From Metaphire vulgaris (taxonomy: Eukaryota > Annelida > Clitellata > Crassiclitellata > Megascolecidae): a DNA stretch of 64,000 nucleotides. The stretch covers positions 12,175,574 through 12,239,573 of the forward strand of contig CM030862.1 in NCBI GenBank assembly GCA_018105865.1, written 5' to 3'. The notes below the pieces were generated by a model. The model had not been told where the DNA came from. It saw only the letters and a list, made by a program, of their open reading frames with translations, and did not search any database. Positions 22,003 through 35,826 of this stretch are shown one piece after another. How positions within the stretch are numbered: position 1 is the first letter of the stretch; the number at the start of each line of letters is the position of its first letter. A program made the position numbers and the translations under genes.

Positions 22003-25000
22003 TAATAATAATAATAGCTCTCTTCTATAGCATCAGTTTTCTTTTCTGTGTTCAATAGTATCGATTGACTGTATTCCAAAGCCATCTGTAAAATGCCCTG
22101 TCATTCCAGAGATCAGTCAGAGTGGAAAACAGCAAGACAGACGGCGGGGGGGGGTGCTACTTTGTGCAATTCAGATTATTTTTGTAAAATTCAGAAATAT
22201 TATTTTGTGGTTTGTCTTTAATTGTGTTTGTGTGGTTTGTCTTTAATTGTCTTTATTTCAGCTGTTAAAAAATGGTCTTCTGAAATATGTCAACTATGAG
22301 CAATACTAATCTATATTTTTCTTTAAAAGTTTCCATGATTGATAGAAAAACTTTTACTTACTTGTACTAATTTTACAAATGACTTCATACAAGTTGTTTG
22401 TCTGTTGTTTGTTGAATAAGAGTTGCTTTTATCATTGGTGTTTTGTGTCTCAGATGGTCTCATTACCTCTCTTCTGGATTTATCCGCTCAGGCGGTTGCC
22501 CGATACCTTCCGTTTGAAGTTGTTGAGCATCATTATCAGCCAATCCCCGAGCAGCTTCAACTGCGGATTGCCTTCTGGAGTTTTCCCGAGAATGAGGAAG
22601 ACATTAGGTTTGATGATACTTCCAAATAAATTAATAGAACTTTTATGTTTATGGATGAAATATCGCTATATGACATTCATTCAGCCTAATTCCATTTTGC
22701 TCATTTTGTTACTTTCTTATATTGTTTTTGTTTAGGCGATTTTTGCTTTGATGTCTATTTTCATGCATTTGTTTATTTTCAGATTGTACTCATGTCTGGC
22801 AAATGGAAGTTCAGATGAATTTCAAAAGGGTGAAGCTCTTTTTAGAAATAAGAGTGTTCACGAGGCTTTGCAAATTGGTGAGAAGCTTGTTTTGACCTAG
22901 TTTACCCTTTGTCTTTTAGTTTCATCTGTTGTTTTAATACACATGTATGAAATTGGCGGCCCATGAGTGGATCTGGCCCATGGGCCACATCCGGCCCACC
23001 AAGGTGTGTGAGAAGGCCAGCAAAGATACTGAAATGATAAATAACTTTTTCCAATACTTATGATATATGTTTTGACGTCTTGTTTTCAGCTTACCTGTTT
23101 TCTATTACTTATGAAGTTTATTTTTTTCAGAAACACCTGGCTCTTGGGCACCAGTCATAAAAAACGTAGTCCTTCATAAATTTTAATGGAATTCCCTGTT
23201 TTAATACTTACCCTTTTCTCTTGGCATCTATTTCACTTTTCTTTCATTATCTTTATTCCTTTGTTTCATTTTGCTGTGAAGCTAGATTAACCCTTATCCT
23301 GTTTGCCTCTGAGCATACTCGTCCATTTTACATTACGTTACAAATAAATGTACGGTAAAAGGGTTACATGAACATTTATCTGGAATTTTGTTTTTTTTGT
23401 AGGTTTCCATCTGAGTGCTACTGTGACTCCCCCGCTGAACCCAAGCCAGGCCAAGGGTTCGTATAATGTGGCACTGGTCTTTGACAGGCGTCACATCACC
23501 TCATGCACCTGCAGCTGCAGTCCGCACGGAAGCATTGCGTCGTGGTGCGCGCATGTTGTTGCACTGTGTCTCTTCAGGATTCACCAGGTATGTGGCTCGT
23601 ATAAGTATACGAGTGATGATGGACACGCTCAAATAACGGAATGTGCTTTAAGTAGCCTTAGTTTTTATGCAGTAGACATTTGTATATTTATTTATGAGTG
23701 GTATTGTGGAGTAACAGTAGCTGGTTCGAATCTAACCCTAGCCACTGTGCTGCAGTCTTAGGCAAGTTGTTCACCCCTAAATGTCTTTAAGGAAGGCAGG
23801 AGGAAAACCACCACTCTTCTCCTCCCCGGGTGACACCAAAATTAATTCGGCCATCTTTAGGACAGAGAACTCTTCATCATATTAGAGGCGCTATATAAAT
23901 CCTTTATTGCATTACATTTAGGGCTGTAATCGTTGTCGCGATATCGCGTTATTATCCTGGAACGGATCATATCGCGGTATGTTTCTGCTGTAGCGATATC
24001 GTAATAGCGCTATAAAAGCTATGGGTTCATTCGGTTGCTACAGAAACTGTGCTCATGAATATTAATGAGTCGCCATCTTCTGAATTTCCGTTTTTTTGAC
24101 TTTGTGTTAAAAATAGTTCATATTGCGCTATATAAACAGTTATTATTATTATAGTACCAGAAAGAAGAACATGACACCATTTTCTTTTTCTCCCTACAAC
24201 CAAAGATCGTATACAGTATACACAGTATTACACACGATCTTTGCCTACGACGATTTTGTCATTTCGTCGTAGAAATAACTGCGATATCGCGACAGAAAAA
24301 TTTCCCACAGTTACAACCCTAATTACATTGCATTATCAATTCTCAGCCACTGCAATAATAGGATTTGCGATGTTATTTGCGGTTTTTCGTTGATATTAAC
24401 ACTCTGTACAGTGTGCTTGATTTGATGGCGATGTGTTTGATCTTTGGGAGTTTGATGTTTGAATTCAGCCGAAGCAGGTGTGTCTCAGAGCTCCGGTGTC
24501 CGAGTCGCTGTCGCGCCTGGAACGCGACCAGCTGCAGAAATTTGCCCAATACCTCATCAGCGAATTGCCTCAACAGGTGAGCAGTTGCCTCAACAGGTGA
24601 GCAGGTGATCTCTATTTTGAAGCACAGGTGATTTGGCCTTTCAAAATACCTGTCTGTTTGGCTATCCTGTCTGCCTGTCTGACTATCTGTATGTCTGTCT
24701 GTCTGTCTGTATGCCTGTCTGCCTGTCTGTATGTCTGTCAGACCCTGCCATGAGCACTAATGGCCCTAAAGACATTTTTAAAGTGGGGGGCTAATATGCT
24801 GTCATAAAATCTAAAATGTATTATTTGCATTTTTGGATTTTGTCATTTTTATCTCTTCCTTCATTCAATTATAACTGTATTAAGCGGACCCGTAGTTACT
24901 TGTAGTTGCCTACTAAGTCGTAGTAGACATAGGAATAATAGTACTTCCCTACAAGTAACCAAGTAACTAAGGGACCCTCAGGAATGATTGGAAAGACTGA

Positions 25001-28000
25001 ATGTGGACCGGGTTCAAGACAGTTTGAGTGTCCCTGGTGTAGGTGAATTGGACCAGCTCCTAGTATTTTCTTTTAAAATTTGCAGTCATTGCCCTCATGG
25101 GCGGGTGATGAAAATCTTGAGTAATATATTGATTGATTGATTGATTGATTGATTGGTGATTTAATTCTGTTAGATTTTGCCAACAGCGCAGCGTCTGCTG
25201 GACCAGCTCCTGTCTTCTCAAGAAACAATGATAAATGCTGTCTGTGGTGCACCAGGTATGTTCTTACTTACTGTTGCTAGGAATTATTTTAGATGTTTGG
25301 TTTTGAGGATTAAGTCTTTGTCCTGCCAGTAAATGTTTAGAAAAAACCAGTGGATGCTGAAAATTGGGGTATAATTTGTTGAAAGTGACAATGAAAAAGA
25401 CCACAGAATTTGATTTGGAGGATCTTTGCAAAGTTTTGTAAAAACTGTCTGTAAACTTTGGGGCGTAATAACGGTTGTGAGCTGTCGTGAACTCTGTACA
25501 GCATTGTGGTGAGGCAGTTAACCCCTTAACTGGGGATCCCGGATATATCCGTCCATTTTACATTGAGTTACAGTTAAATACACAGCTAAGGGGTTAATGT
25601 GCTTGTCCGTGTGTAGATCCGACTGCAGGGCCCTCTGCGGGCGAACAGACCGCCTGGTGTTTGGACGAAATGACACTCCACGAGAACGTTAAAAAAACCC
25701 TCATCAAATTCTGCGTTCCTTCGCCCGTTGTGCTCAGGTCTTGTTCATTATTATTTGTAGTTGAGTATTCTCATCATTATCATTGTCATCATCATATGTA
25801 TTGCATTGTCGTCGTTATTCATCATCATCATCATCATCACAATCGTCGTCGTCATCATCATCATCATCATTTCTAATACTTTAGGTGTCATTTTATTTAT
25901 GTCTGATTTAGAGAATTCATTTTGAAAATATCTTATAGTTTCTGCTTTCTTATTAGTTGTTTAGTGTCATGTGGTCTGTTAAAATCGTACGTGATTGACA
26001 CTTTGCAGTGATGTCAATTATCTTTCAAACAACGCCCCACCCGCTGCCAATGAGTGGCAGAGTCTCTTGCGTCCTCTGAGAGGCAGGGAACCAGAGGGAA
26101 TCTGGAATCTTCTTCTGATCGTGCGGGAGATGTTCCGCAGAAGCGACAGCAACGCCATTCCACTTCTGGAAATTCTGACCGAAGAGATCCTCGCCTGCGA
26201 ACAGGTTATTATTTATTTATTGATGCAATTTCCTTTGGATTCTCATATCTTTTTGCTCGCGGTGAGCGAAAACGTCAATTCTTTGTTTATTTATAATTGG
26301 CAACTTATGTAGCGCAATAAACATGACAGAAGGTCAGAGTTCAAGGTCAAGAGCACTTTGCAACTCTCATGTACTCTCTCTCTCGTCAACCCTTGTTGAA
26401 TTCTGTTCAGATTCGAGCAAGGAACGCGTACAGAATTGTATTCTCTCGTATTTATCGTAGACTTTGACTTTTCAGATTGTCGTTTGGTGGTTTAACAACA
26501 AGACCCAGGCGAGCAACTCGTTGCACGGCAACCGCAGCATGAGCCAGAACAGCAGCAGCTCTTCGCAGCACGCCGCCTCCAGCCTCTGCGACGAGGTCGT
26601 GACCCTGTGGCGACTCGCCGCGCTCAACCCCGCTCTTTCGAGCTCCCAGCGAGCGGGGCTCTGCGCGCAGCTGCGGGACTGGCACGCCGCGACGGCCGAG
26701 AAGCTGCGCAAGCCGCGGAGCACGAACGGGATGAACCACTCGTCGCAGCAGGCGGCAGTCAAGAAATCCGACGTCGACGCGTTCGCCGGATTCAAGATGG
26801 CGATCGAGGCGTGCCAGCTGGAGTGGAACGACGTGCTTCCGGTCGGATGTGCCAATGGCAGCCGCAGCTGGCTGAAGTCCCTGAGTCGTCTGCGCTGCGA
26901 CGGCGACGGGAGCCGCGTGGCGCACGCCAAGGGATACGGGAAGTCGCCCGTCAGCTGTTCCGTCAACGTCACCGACGGGGTCAATCCGGTGCCCGGGCCC
27001 GGCCAGGCCCTGGCCGTTAAGTGGATGGAGGCGGAGGCCGGTTCTGGGGACAGGCAGAAGAAAGGCATCAAGATTTCCGGTTTGAAGCGATTTGGCACAG
27101 GCGACGGAAGGCACGAGATCGCTTCCGAGATGGCGGAAAATCCGGCGGAAAGCTCCGGCAAAGATCCCGAGTCCATCGTCGCAAGTCCTGAAAGGACCTC
27201 TTCGAAGCCGGAAGATGCAGATTCCGACTGTGGATCGCTCCCGAGCACTCCTCGATGTCCGGCTGCCGAGTCGAACAATGGAAGCTCATCTGGATTCAAC
27301 AATTCCAGCATGGATGCTGCCGACCTGGCTTTGGAGAACGAGAGGCAGGCTTCTGCAAGAGACAGTCAATCAGATTTGGTGAGTTATGGCATCTGAACTC
27401 TAAGGAATTCTTTTCTTTTAAACATATTTCCTAATTTGGGAATTTAGTCTTTCTGCTTTGTTTACATTTTTTTTGAAACCTTTGTTTAGTTTTTCTTTGC
27501 TTGCTCAGTGATGATGTCTTGACAGGATGTGGAAAAATTATTTATCAAGTATCTTTTTCTTGAAAGGCATTATTTATGATTTATTGTTTTAGATCTTTCA
27601 TGATGATATTAATAATTTGCTTAATTTTTTTAACACTGTTTGGTAGATCGACATTGATATATGAAGGTTTAAGGTGGACTGAAATAACAGTTTTCTACTT
27701 AGGGTGTATTCAATAAAGAGATTTTCATTTTCAGTTGTCAATGCCCGCTTCCGTATCGTCACAGGAGCACATCGGCAAATCTGAAAAATCGAAAGAGGAA
27801 AACTGCTTTGCTGGAGCAAAGAAGCCAGAAAATAGACAGGAGGCACGAAAACTTACATCAGTTATATGCAGAGAAAAATCATTTTAAATTTCTTGATGTG
27901 ATTACATCTTTCGTATTCTACATGCATTTTGAAATTAATGGACCTTTCAAATGAAGCAACTTGATCTATCTAAACCCTGGAATCTGTTCTTAGGTGATGT

Positions 28001-29221
28001 TCGCACTGGCTGAGGCGCTGTACGCCCACGGACATGTCTACGACTCGTGTCAACTAGCAAAGGAATTGGCCGAAGAGATGATTAGTTTTACACCTGATGC
28101 TGCAGCCGAACACCTGGCTGGCAAAGGTGATTCTGAGATGATATAATGCTTCTAAAGAGATTTTTAGCATTTTACAAATTTTTATGACTTTCTTGAAATG
28201 TATTTTTGTACGTATTTGACTTCTGGCACATTTATTTTATTATTTTAGGTATTTGGAAAGTGTTTCTCGATGTTTTATTTATCAGAGGAATTTTCTGTGG
28301 GTTTTAAGTGAGATTTGCGATGTTTCAAAATCGTCAAAACGTTTGTTTCAGGCGAAAGGAAAAAGCGAACGCTGTCGTACAATTCAGCAACTCTTTCCAA
28401 CGCCTACTTCCTCTGTTCTGTTTTACTGGAGGACTCCGAATGTCACCATCTGGCCTTCCGAATTGGACTCTTCGGGCTGGAAATGGCGCGACCTCCTGCC
28501 CCGAACAAGGCCCTCGAGGTTCAATTCCATTTTGGAAGATAGTCAATAATCCGATTGTGCTGATAAATGCTGTGGTCACATTTGGTTAAAGTTTTTTTGA
28601 TATAATTTAGTGTTTGTCTTTGGTCATTTTCTGCAGTCTTGTTCGTCGGTTTTTGTCTCTTTAGGTGAGACTGGCGCACCAGGAATCGGAATTAGTGATT
28701 CTCCTGAAGAAGATACCGCTCGGGCCGGAAGAGCTGGCTATAATCCGCGACCGGGCGGAAAAGCTCCGAGATGGAAAACTGAAATGTCGCGGCGATGCAC
28801 TTCTTCCGATCATGCTTGCCAGCTTCATATTCGACTCGCTTTGCTTGCCATGTATGCTTTCGTCTTGACCAAATTACTTTTCGTGGAAGGAAGAGAATTT
28901 TTTGAAATTACAGAATTTTAACGTATATGTTTTCCTGTTTGTGAGTTGCATTTTAGTTGGAGTTTTAGTTTCAAACGTTCAAAAATGCTTGAATTTTGAG
29001 TTTTTTGTTGATTGTTAAGCGATTTCAACATTTTTTATTCGATAATTTTTAATTTCATAGCTAGCAAGACTAACGTTGCATCATTTGGATTGCGATCCGG
29101 AGTTCTGCTTACAGCTGTGGACGAAAGACTTGGATTTGAAGCAGCAGTGGCTGCCCTGGGTTGGTTTCTCTCCAATGTTTTGACTTAGTGCCAGAAAATA
29201 TATATTATATATATTATTCTA

Positions 29222-29278
<57 letters not shown>

Positions 29279-29906
29279 CATCATCATCATCATCATCATC
29301 ATCATGCTGGTGCTTTGAGAATATTTTAAATTTCTGTGGTGATAATTATGATAACAGTAACAATAAGAATGATGATGATGACGACAACGACGATGATGAA
29401 GATGACTATGGCATTATGGTGATGATAGCAACACTAGCAGTGAGAAATACGAGTGTGAAATTTATGATTATGGCGAATTTTGGACTTGAAAACTAATTTT
29501 ATTGATTAAAGTATTAGTGGAAATTATTTTGGAGCTTAGTTTGTGTTGCCGCACAGTTCTGGAGTGTGTACTTGTGGACTTTTGCCATAGGCTTGAAGGC
29601 AAACGTCTCGGAAGCTGAGCACCCTCTTCTTTGCGAGGGAACACGGCGACAGAAGGGAGAACTGGCCGTGACCATGTTGGTCCACTACAAGGATGACTCA
29701 CAGAAGCTGACCAGGGTCAGATGATAGAAAGATCATTTTGGAATAATAATATTAAGTCGTCACAGTCTAGTAAATTTTAGTGCAAACTTTATGGAATTCT
29801 TCTATGAAGTTCTCCAGTACATTGCATGATAAGAAATGCCTGAAATCTGCATAGATTTGAATAGGATGTAGATTAGGAATGGTGACAATAAAACTATTTC
29901 TATTCA

Positions 29907-29944
<38 letters not shown>

Positions 29945-32900
29945 GAACATTTCTATAGCACAAATATTCACAAAGCAGCAATATTAATATTGATAGTGGT
30001 TTACTATTATAGAAAATATTTGTGTGGAGATTTGAGATTAAATCTGAAGTGAGCAGTTGAACAATGCATGATATATAACGAATCAGTCAGAGAATGACAA
30101 TGGTCAATGAATGACAATGGTCAATGAACGACAATTAATGAAGCTCTTGAGACATTTAGAAATTTTATTCTTGATTGATTATCTTACTTATTTATCTATT
30201 TATTTATTTGGCTTGTGTTCAAAGCGCGAATGAAGCATAGCACGGCGGTAAACAAAATGGTTTAGGTTCTCTTTCGGCTCGGTCCATTTCAATTCCGAAA
30301 TGTCTTGTTTCGCAGATAATGGACAAGCTGCTTGACAAGGAGGTCTATCCGCTGTACAAAAACGCTCCGATGTCCGGCTATGTTGCCGCTGCCAGTTCCT
30401 CCTCCGGCGCCAACTGCTTTTCCATCTCCGACGCGGGGCTCGGTGTCCTCGCCGACACTGCGGCAGCACCTGGAAGTCAGCTGCCGAATCTGGAATCTGC
30501 ACAGTCGGCGGTTTCTGTGCCCGTCAAAGGCGACGTCTGCACGACGACTGCAAAGTCGGAGCCGTTGAGTGCAGGCGCAGCAGAAGAACCCGTGACCATT
30601 CCAGCCGTGGCTACTAAGACCGCAACCGTGAACAGGTTTCTAAGTTCTACTGTGTTGTGCAAAATTCTGGAATCATCTTTTTAGAATTTCTTATGTTCTG
30701 TTTCTATTTTTTATTTCTTTCCCTTCTATTCTATTTCTTCTCTTTCTCAAATTGACTTACTAAATCGATATCAGTCAGGTCAGGTCTTTGTTCTCCAGCT
30801 GTGTCCCGCTATCGACTTCTCCATGACATCTCTCCAAAAGTTCTCTGTCCTTTTGCTATTTCTTCCAAGGTCATTCGGTGTCTTCCGTCAGTTTTTCCGT
30901 TTAGATTCAGCCCTGCCATATGCAGATCCTCTTCCAGTCCATCCACCCATCGCCTTTTCAGTCTTCCTTTAGATCTTCTCCCCTCTGGTTTGTAGTTGAA
31001 AATTCGTTTTGGATTTCTTGTATCCAATCCTTAGTATAGATCGGTAAAATTGCAAAAATAATTGCTGCAAAAAGAAAATGTGGTTCCAAACTTTTGCACA
31101 CCGTTGTACTTTCTTCTTGTATTAACATGAATCTTGTTTGTTTTTACAATCTGAAATGATCGACGTTGATTCTGCTATTTTGGATCGTCGTGCAGTGTTT
31201 ATCGTGGCCTTTGATCTTTGTGCGCAGCAAAGACACGGACAGTTCCGCCCTCGAAGAGGACACTGAGGGACGCGGAGACTACAAGGCGTGGGAGGCAAAA
31301 TTCCGCTGTGCAAACCTGCGTACCGCAAAGAAGCCTTCAATTGGTAAGCCCCCCCCCCCACCCATGCTCCTCTTTCTCATCGACATTATATCGTAGCAGT
31401 TTCTGCAGCTTTTAAACAGCATCTTATTGTCTGGTAATCGTATCTTTACAAGGTTTCCGTACCGTGTACGGTAGTATAGTGAACGATACGTGGAGTTATT
31501 AATAGTCCTGGGGAAACCCGCAGTTCAATCTAATTTCAGACTCGGCTCATCAACCTGTTAGTCAACAAGGATGGGGGAACAAATGGCTGCGACAATGCGG
31601 GTTTCCCCAGGACTATTAATAACTCCGTGTATTGTTCACCGTGGTGATTCTTTCTCGTAGGCATGGCAAGCGTCGACAGCAGCGCCCCGGAAACGACGTC
31701 CAGCGATAATTCTCCGACTCTTGTCCGTCGCAGCTTGACCGGCCACCAGGGACTCATCCACCACGGACCTGGAAGCGACAGCGGTAGCAGCCAGAAGAGC
31801 AGCGACTCCAGTGGATGTGACTTCCAGGGAGCTTTGAAGGCACATGATAATGACAGGTGAGTTTGTAGGTGATAGACAGGTGAGGTTTGTATGTGAAGGA
31901 CAACTGAGTTTGTATGTAAAAGTGACTGTCTAAATATCATAATTATAAATTCTCATTTTTTATATCTGAATTTTGTAGCTCTACAGTGTAATCTTAACAG
32001 TTATGTGGGGTGTAACCCTTTTTACTTAGATGCTTAATAGTTGAACAGTGACTAACATGTTGCCTTTACCTTTGGTAATTGGTAATTGGTAATTATTTAC
32101 AGTCCTCCAAGTACATCAGACGGTGTTGTTCCATTACCTGTAAACATCGTTTACTCACGGAGCTCAACGCCTAACATAAAAGGTGTCAGGTAAGTCATGA
32201 GTCATATTCGAATAATGTAAATTTTTCTTACAGTTTTTTCACCATTTAAAAAAGTTATTATTTCGGACGAGTGTAAAATTCACTCGACGTTTATATGTAT
32301 AAATTTTGTAAAACTGAAATTGTGTCATTTTACTTACCTACATTTTGTTTTCTGGGTAGAATTTATGTAATTTTTGGACAGACTTTGGTAGCTCCACATT
32401 GATTCAGCCCATCTGGAAACTAGTCAATGGGTTTACGATTTCAAAGATTATCTACAGGATTTGACTGTGAAATAATTTGCCGTTGAATCTTCTGCCTCTT
32501 TGTCATTTTCTAAAACTTCAGATACAAGAGCAAGATCCGCGCGGTGCCGATGGTCCCGAACCAGCCGAGCGAGGCCGCCGCGCATTTTATGTTCGAACTG
32601 GCGAAGACGGTTCTGATCAAGGCGGGGGGAAGCAGCTCGACGTCGCTGTTTGTCAACCAGTCTGCCGCCGGAAACACAAACCCGACCGGACCGCACCGTG
32701 CGCTCCACCTGTGCGCCTTCCAGATCGGACTGTACGCCCTCGGATTGAACAATTTTGTGTCTCCCAACTGGTTGCTTAGGACGTATTCTTCGCATGTCTC
32801 GTGGATCACAGGTGAAGAAGTTTTAATTTGTTGTTTATTTTGTAAATAAATTCGTTATTTCTCTGTCATTTATTATATTTATTAATGTATTATAATTATT

Positions 32901-35786
32901 AATGATATTATAGTTGATATTGATTATGATTATGTATATTTTATTAATGATTAATTAATTATTAAATGTTAATTTTTATATTATATTTATTAATTATGTG
33001 TTATGGCCATTATGTTCTTGCTTTGTAGGTTGCAAAATTATTCAGGTTTACAATGTTTTGTGCGTATTTGTATCCTTTTTGCTCTGGCCCATGGATATGT
33101 GCTGTAAGTCTATTTGTGTTATACGAGTGTAAAACTATGTTGGTTTTAACATTTGATTGTGCTTTGATATCGCAGGTCAGGCTACGGAGATCGGATATCC
33201 GGCGATAAACATCCTGATTAAGATGTGGGAGGGTCACCTTACACCCCAGGAGGTCGCCAGTCTTGCCGACCGCGCCTCGAGGTGTCGCGACCCGAACATA
33301 GTGAGGGCGGCTGCGGATCTGGCACTTTCGTGCCTGCCCCACGCTCACGCGCTCAACCCGAACGAGATCCAGCGAGCGCTCGTCCAGTGCAAGGAGCAGA
33401 GCAAGGACATGCTCGAGCGCGCCTGCCTGTCGGTGGAGATGAACGCCAAGGAGGACGGCGTCTACCCGGAGGTTCTCTTTGAGGTGGCCAAGAGGTACGC
33501 TTCGCGAATTTTGCCACCTTTTCGGTTTGTAGCCGAGGTTGTGTCCCGCTTGGGAAGTAGTTTTCTTTTAAAATCGGAATGATGAATACGACTGGTGTTT
33601 GAATTGCAAATTTCTCTCCGAACGGTCTCTTTTGTATCGTTTGCTCGTTGCAGGTGGTACGAACTGTACGAAGAGACGCTTCATGGACCGCCGCAGGCGG
33701 TCGCGTTGGTGTCCGGATCCGCCGATAGAAATCGCGGCCAGCCCGGCGGTCATCGCAACGCAGAGGTCGCGATCAGCGTGGCACCGGGCAGCATATCTGT
33801 CGTCAACATGGTCCACGACCAATCGGCTCAGGGCCTGATGAATCCGAGCTCGCTGATGGCGGCCGCGCCCGTGTGTCCCCAGGGCTCCGGCGGGATCTAC
33901 CCGCCCGGCGGGCCGCTCCCCATCTCCCCGATGTCGTACGCCCTCCCGACAGGCCAGCAGTTCCAGGTCCTCCACCCGTTTCTCGCTCCCCCGTACGCGT
34001 ACGTCCAGCCGATCGCGCCGCCCAACTTCGGCCACTACTACGGCATGCAGTCGCCTCACATTCCGCACTCCCAGCAGATGCACCTGGCCAAGTACCCCTA
34101 CTCGGGCCAGTCCCCGTACGTGACGTCGAACATGGGCGCGCCGTTTCACCCCACCTTGCGTCGCCCGCCTCCCCCTTTCCACCCCGTGACATTCGTGTCG
34201 TCGGGCGGACCCCAGCAGCCGGGCAGCGGTCCTGGGATCGCGATCTGGGGTCATGCGCCGGGCGCGTACGGTATTTTGCAGCCAGCGGACGGCACCCAGG
34301 CTCTGCCACCTGTTAGCGTGCCGCCAAACCAGCAGGGGTTGCAACAGCACGTCGTGCCGGCGTCGTCTGCTCCTCTGGACATGGCACTGTCAAATCCGGG
34401 TCAGATCAACTACCTGCTCGCGGCCTACCGAGTTGGGATGCTCGCCATGGAGACGCTCGCTCGGCGCGTCCATGACGACAGGCCTCAGGTGAAGTTCGCC
34501 AGGAATCCACCGTACGGAGAGGACGTCAAATGGCTGCACAGCATCGCCATGAAAATAGGTAAGTAACTCGTAAATGGGCGATACGTGGACCTGTATATAA
34601 ATTCTTCTAATTGACAATTGCATTTACAAATGGCAGTTTGTACATGACTCAATCGGGTCGCTTGTTGATTCCCTCATTTCAATAATGTAATTTGAGAATG
34701 ATAGTACAGTAATCGAGTTTTGATTAACCTTAAGTGAGATCAAGTAATTTTTTCTGTTGACATTTAAAAATTCTTTTGAATATTTGCTGTGGTTATAAAT
34801 ACAGTAAAACTTCGTTATGGCGTACTTAGTGGGTCCGTAAAATTGAGTACGTTATATCCGAGGTACGTTGCATCCAATACCATCAAATACAGTAGTGTGC
34901 CACACGGGACTGTACATTGCGGCACATTTGGATTCATCCATACAGTATGTATGCAAAAGAGGGATATTTTCAACTCTTTCCCTCCCTTTTTGCACACTGT
35001 ACATACGCAAAATCTCCTAAATCCAACCCCCTCTCCCTTGGTGCATACATGCTTATATGGATGTACCCTTATAGCCGAGGATACTCTATAACCGAGTCCA
35101 GTATAATGAAGTTCTACTGTAAGAGGTTTTTGGTATGACCTGCTGAATGGTAGATAGATGTCTTGTGTGTTTGTCAGGTGCCAGCTATCTACAGCAGTTC
35201 TGTTCGAGTGTTTGTACGACCATCGTGAGCCCGTTTATCCTCCTCGACATCGCCATGGAGTCGGCTAAGTTCCTGTCGGGCAACAACATGACACAAGTTC
35301 CTCAGCAGCTGCGTCTGCCGATGCTCAGCTCCCTTCTCCAGAGATGTCTACAGATGTACGCAGCGCATTTCTATACTTGGAGCTGATTTTCGGCTCATAA
35401 AAAGAAAATTATTTTGTAGTTTAGTTATTTTTTTGATTTTCTTATGGCCGTCTCTTAGGGCAAATAAGTTAAGTCTGAATTTTTCTTATAACAGATTTTA
35501 CGTTTAACTCAACTCTGTGTCTTCAATCAATCAATCAATCAATCAGTCTATTAGTAATAACACAAAAATCAAGCAAGTTACTTTGCAACATCCAGTGAAT
35601 GATAGCGTACATATATGTCAGTTAGTGAGCAGTTTGATATCAATATTAATAATTAATTATATAATTTATCAACCAAGTGGTTTGTTAGTATCAAAACATG
35701 TAGATGTTGATGATGAACAAAGTCCAATGAATTTCGTCTAACAGTGTACCCCAATGGGGTTGGTGATGATGATGATGATGATGATG

Positions 35787-35826
<40 letters not shown>

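Noticed and set aside
24655..24740. CTGTCTGTCTG-type array beside ZSWIM8 exon 5, considered as a CRISPR-like or regulatory repeat
   Set aside because: A simple CTGT/TGTC microsatellite in an animal intron; no spacer architecture.
26452..27311. Minus-strand ORFs of 220 and 279 codons over ZSWIM8 exon 9
   Set aside because: Antisense shadow of the 903-nt ZSWIM8 exon, whose frame and splice sites match the conserved protein.
33568..34350. 260-codon minus-strand ORF over ZSWIM8 exon 22
   Set aside because: Arg-rich antisense translation of a Pro-rich coding exon; no independent support.
34789..35138. Overlapping ORFs of 60-100 codons in ZSWIM8 intron 22
   Set aside because: They lie wholly within the pogo-like MITE and do not continue any ZSWIM8 frame.
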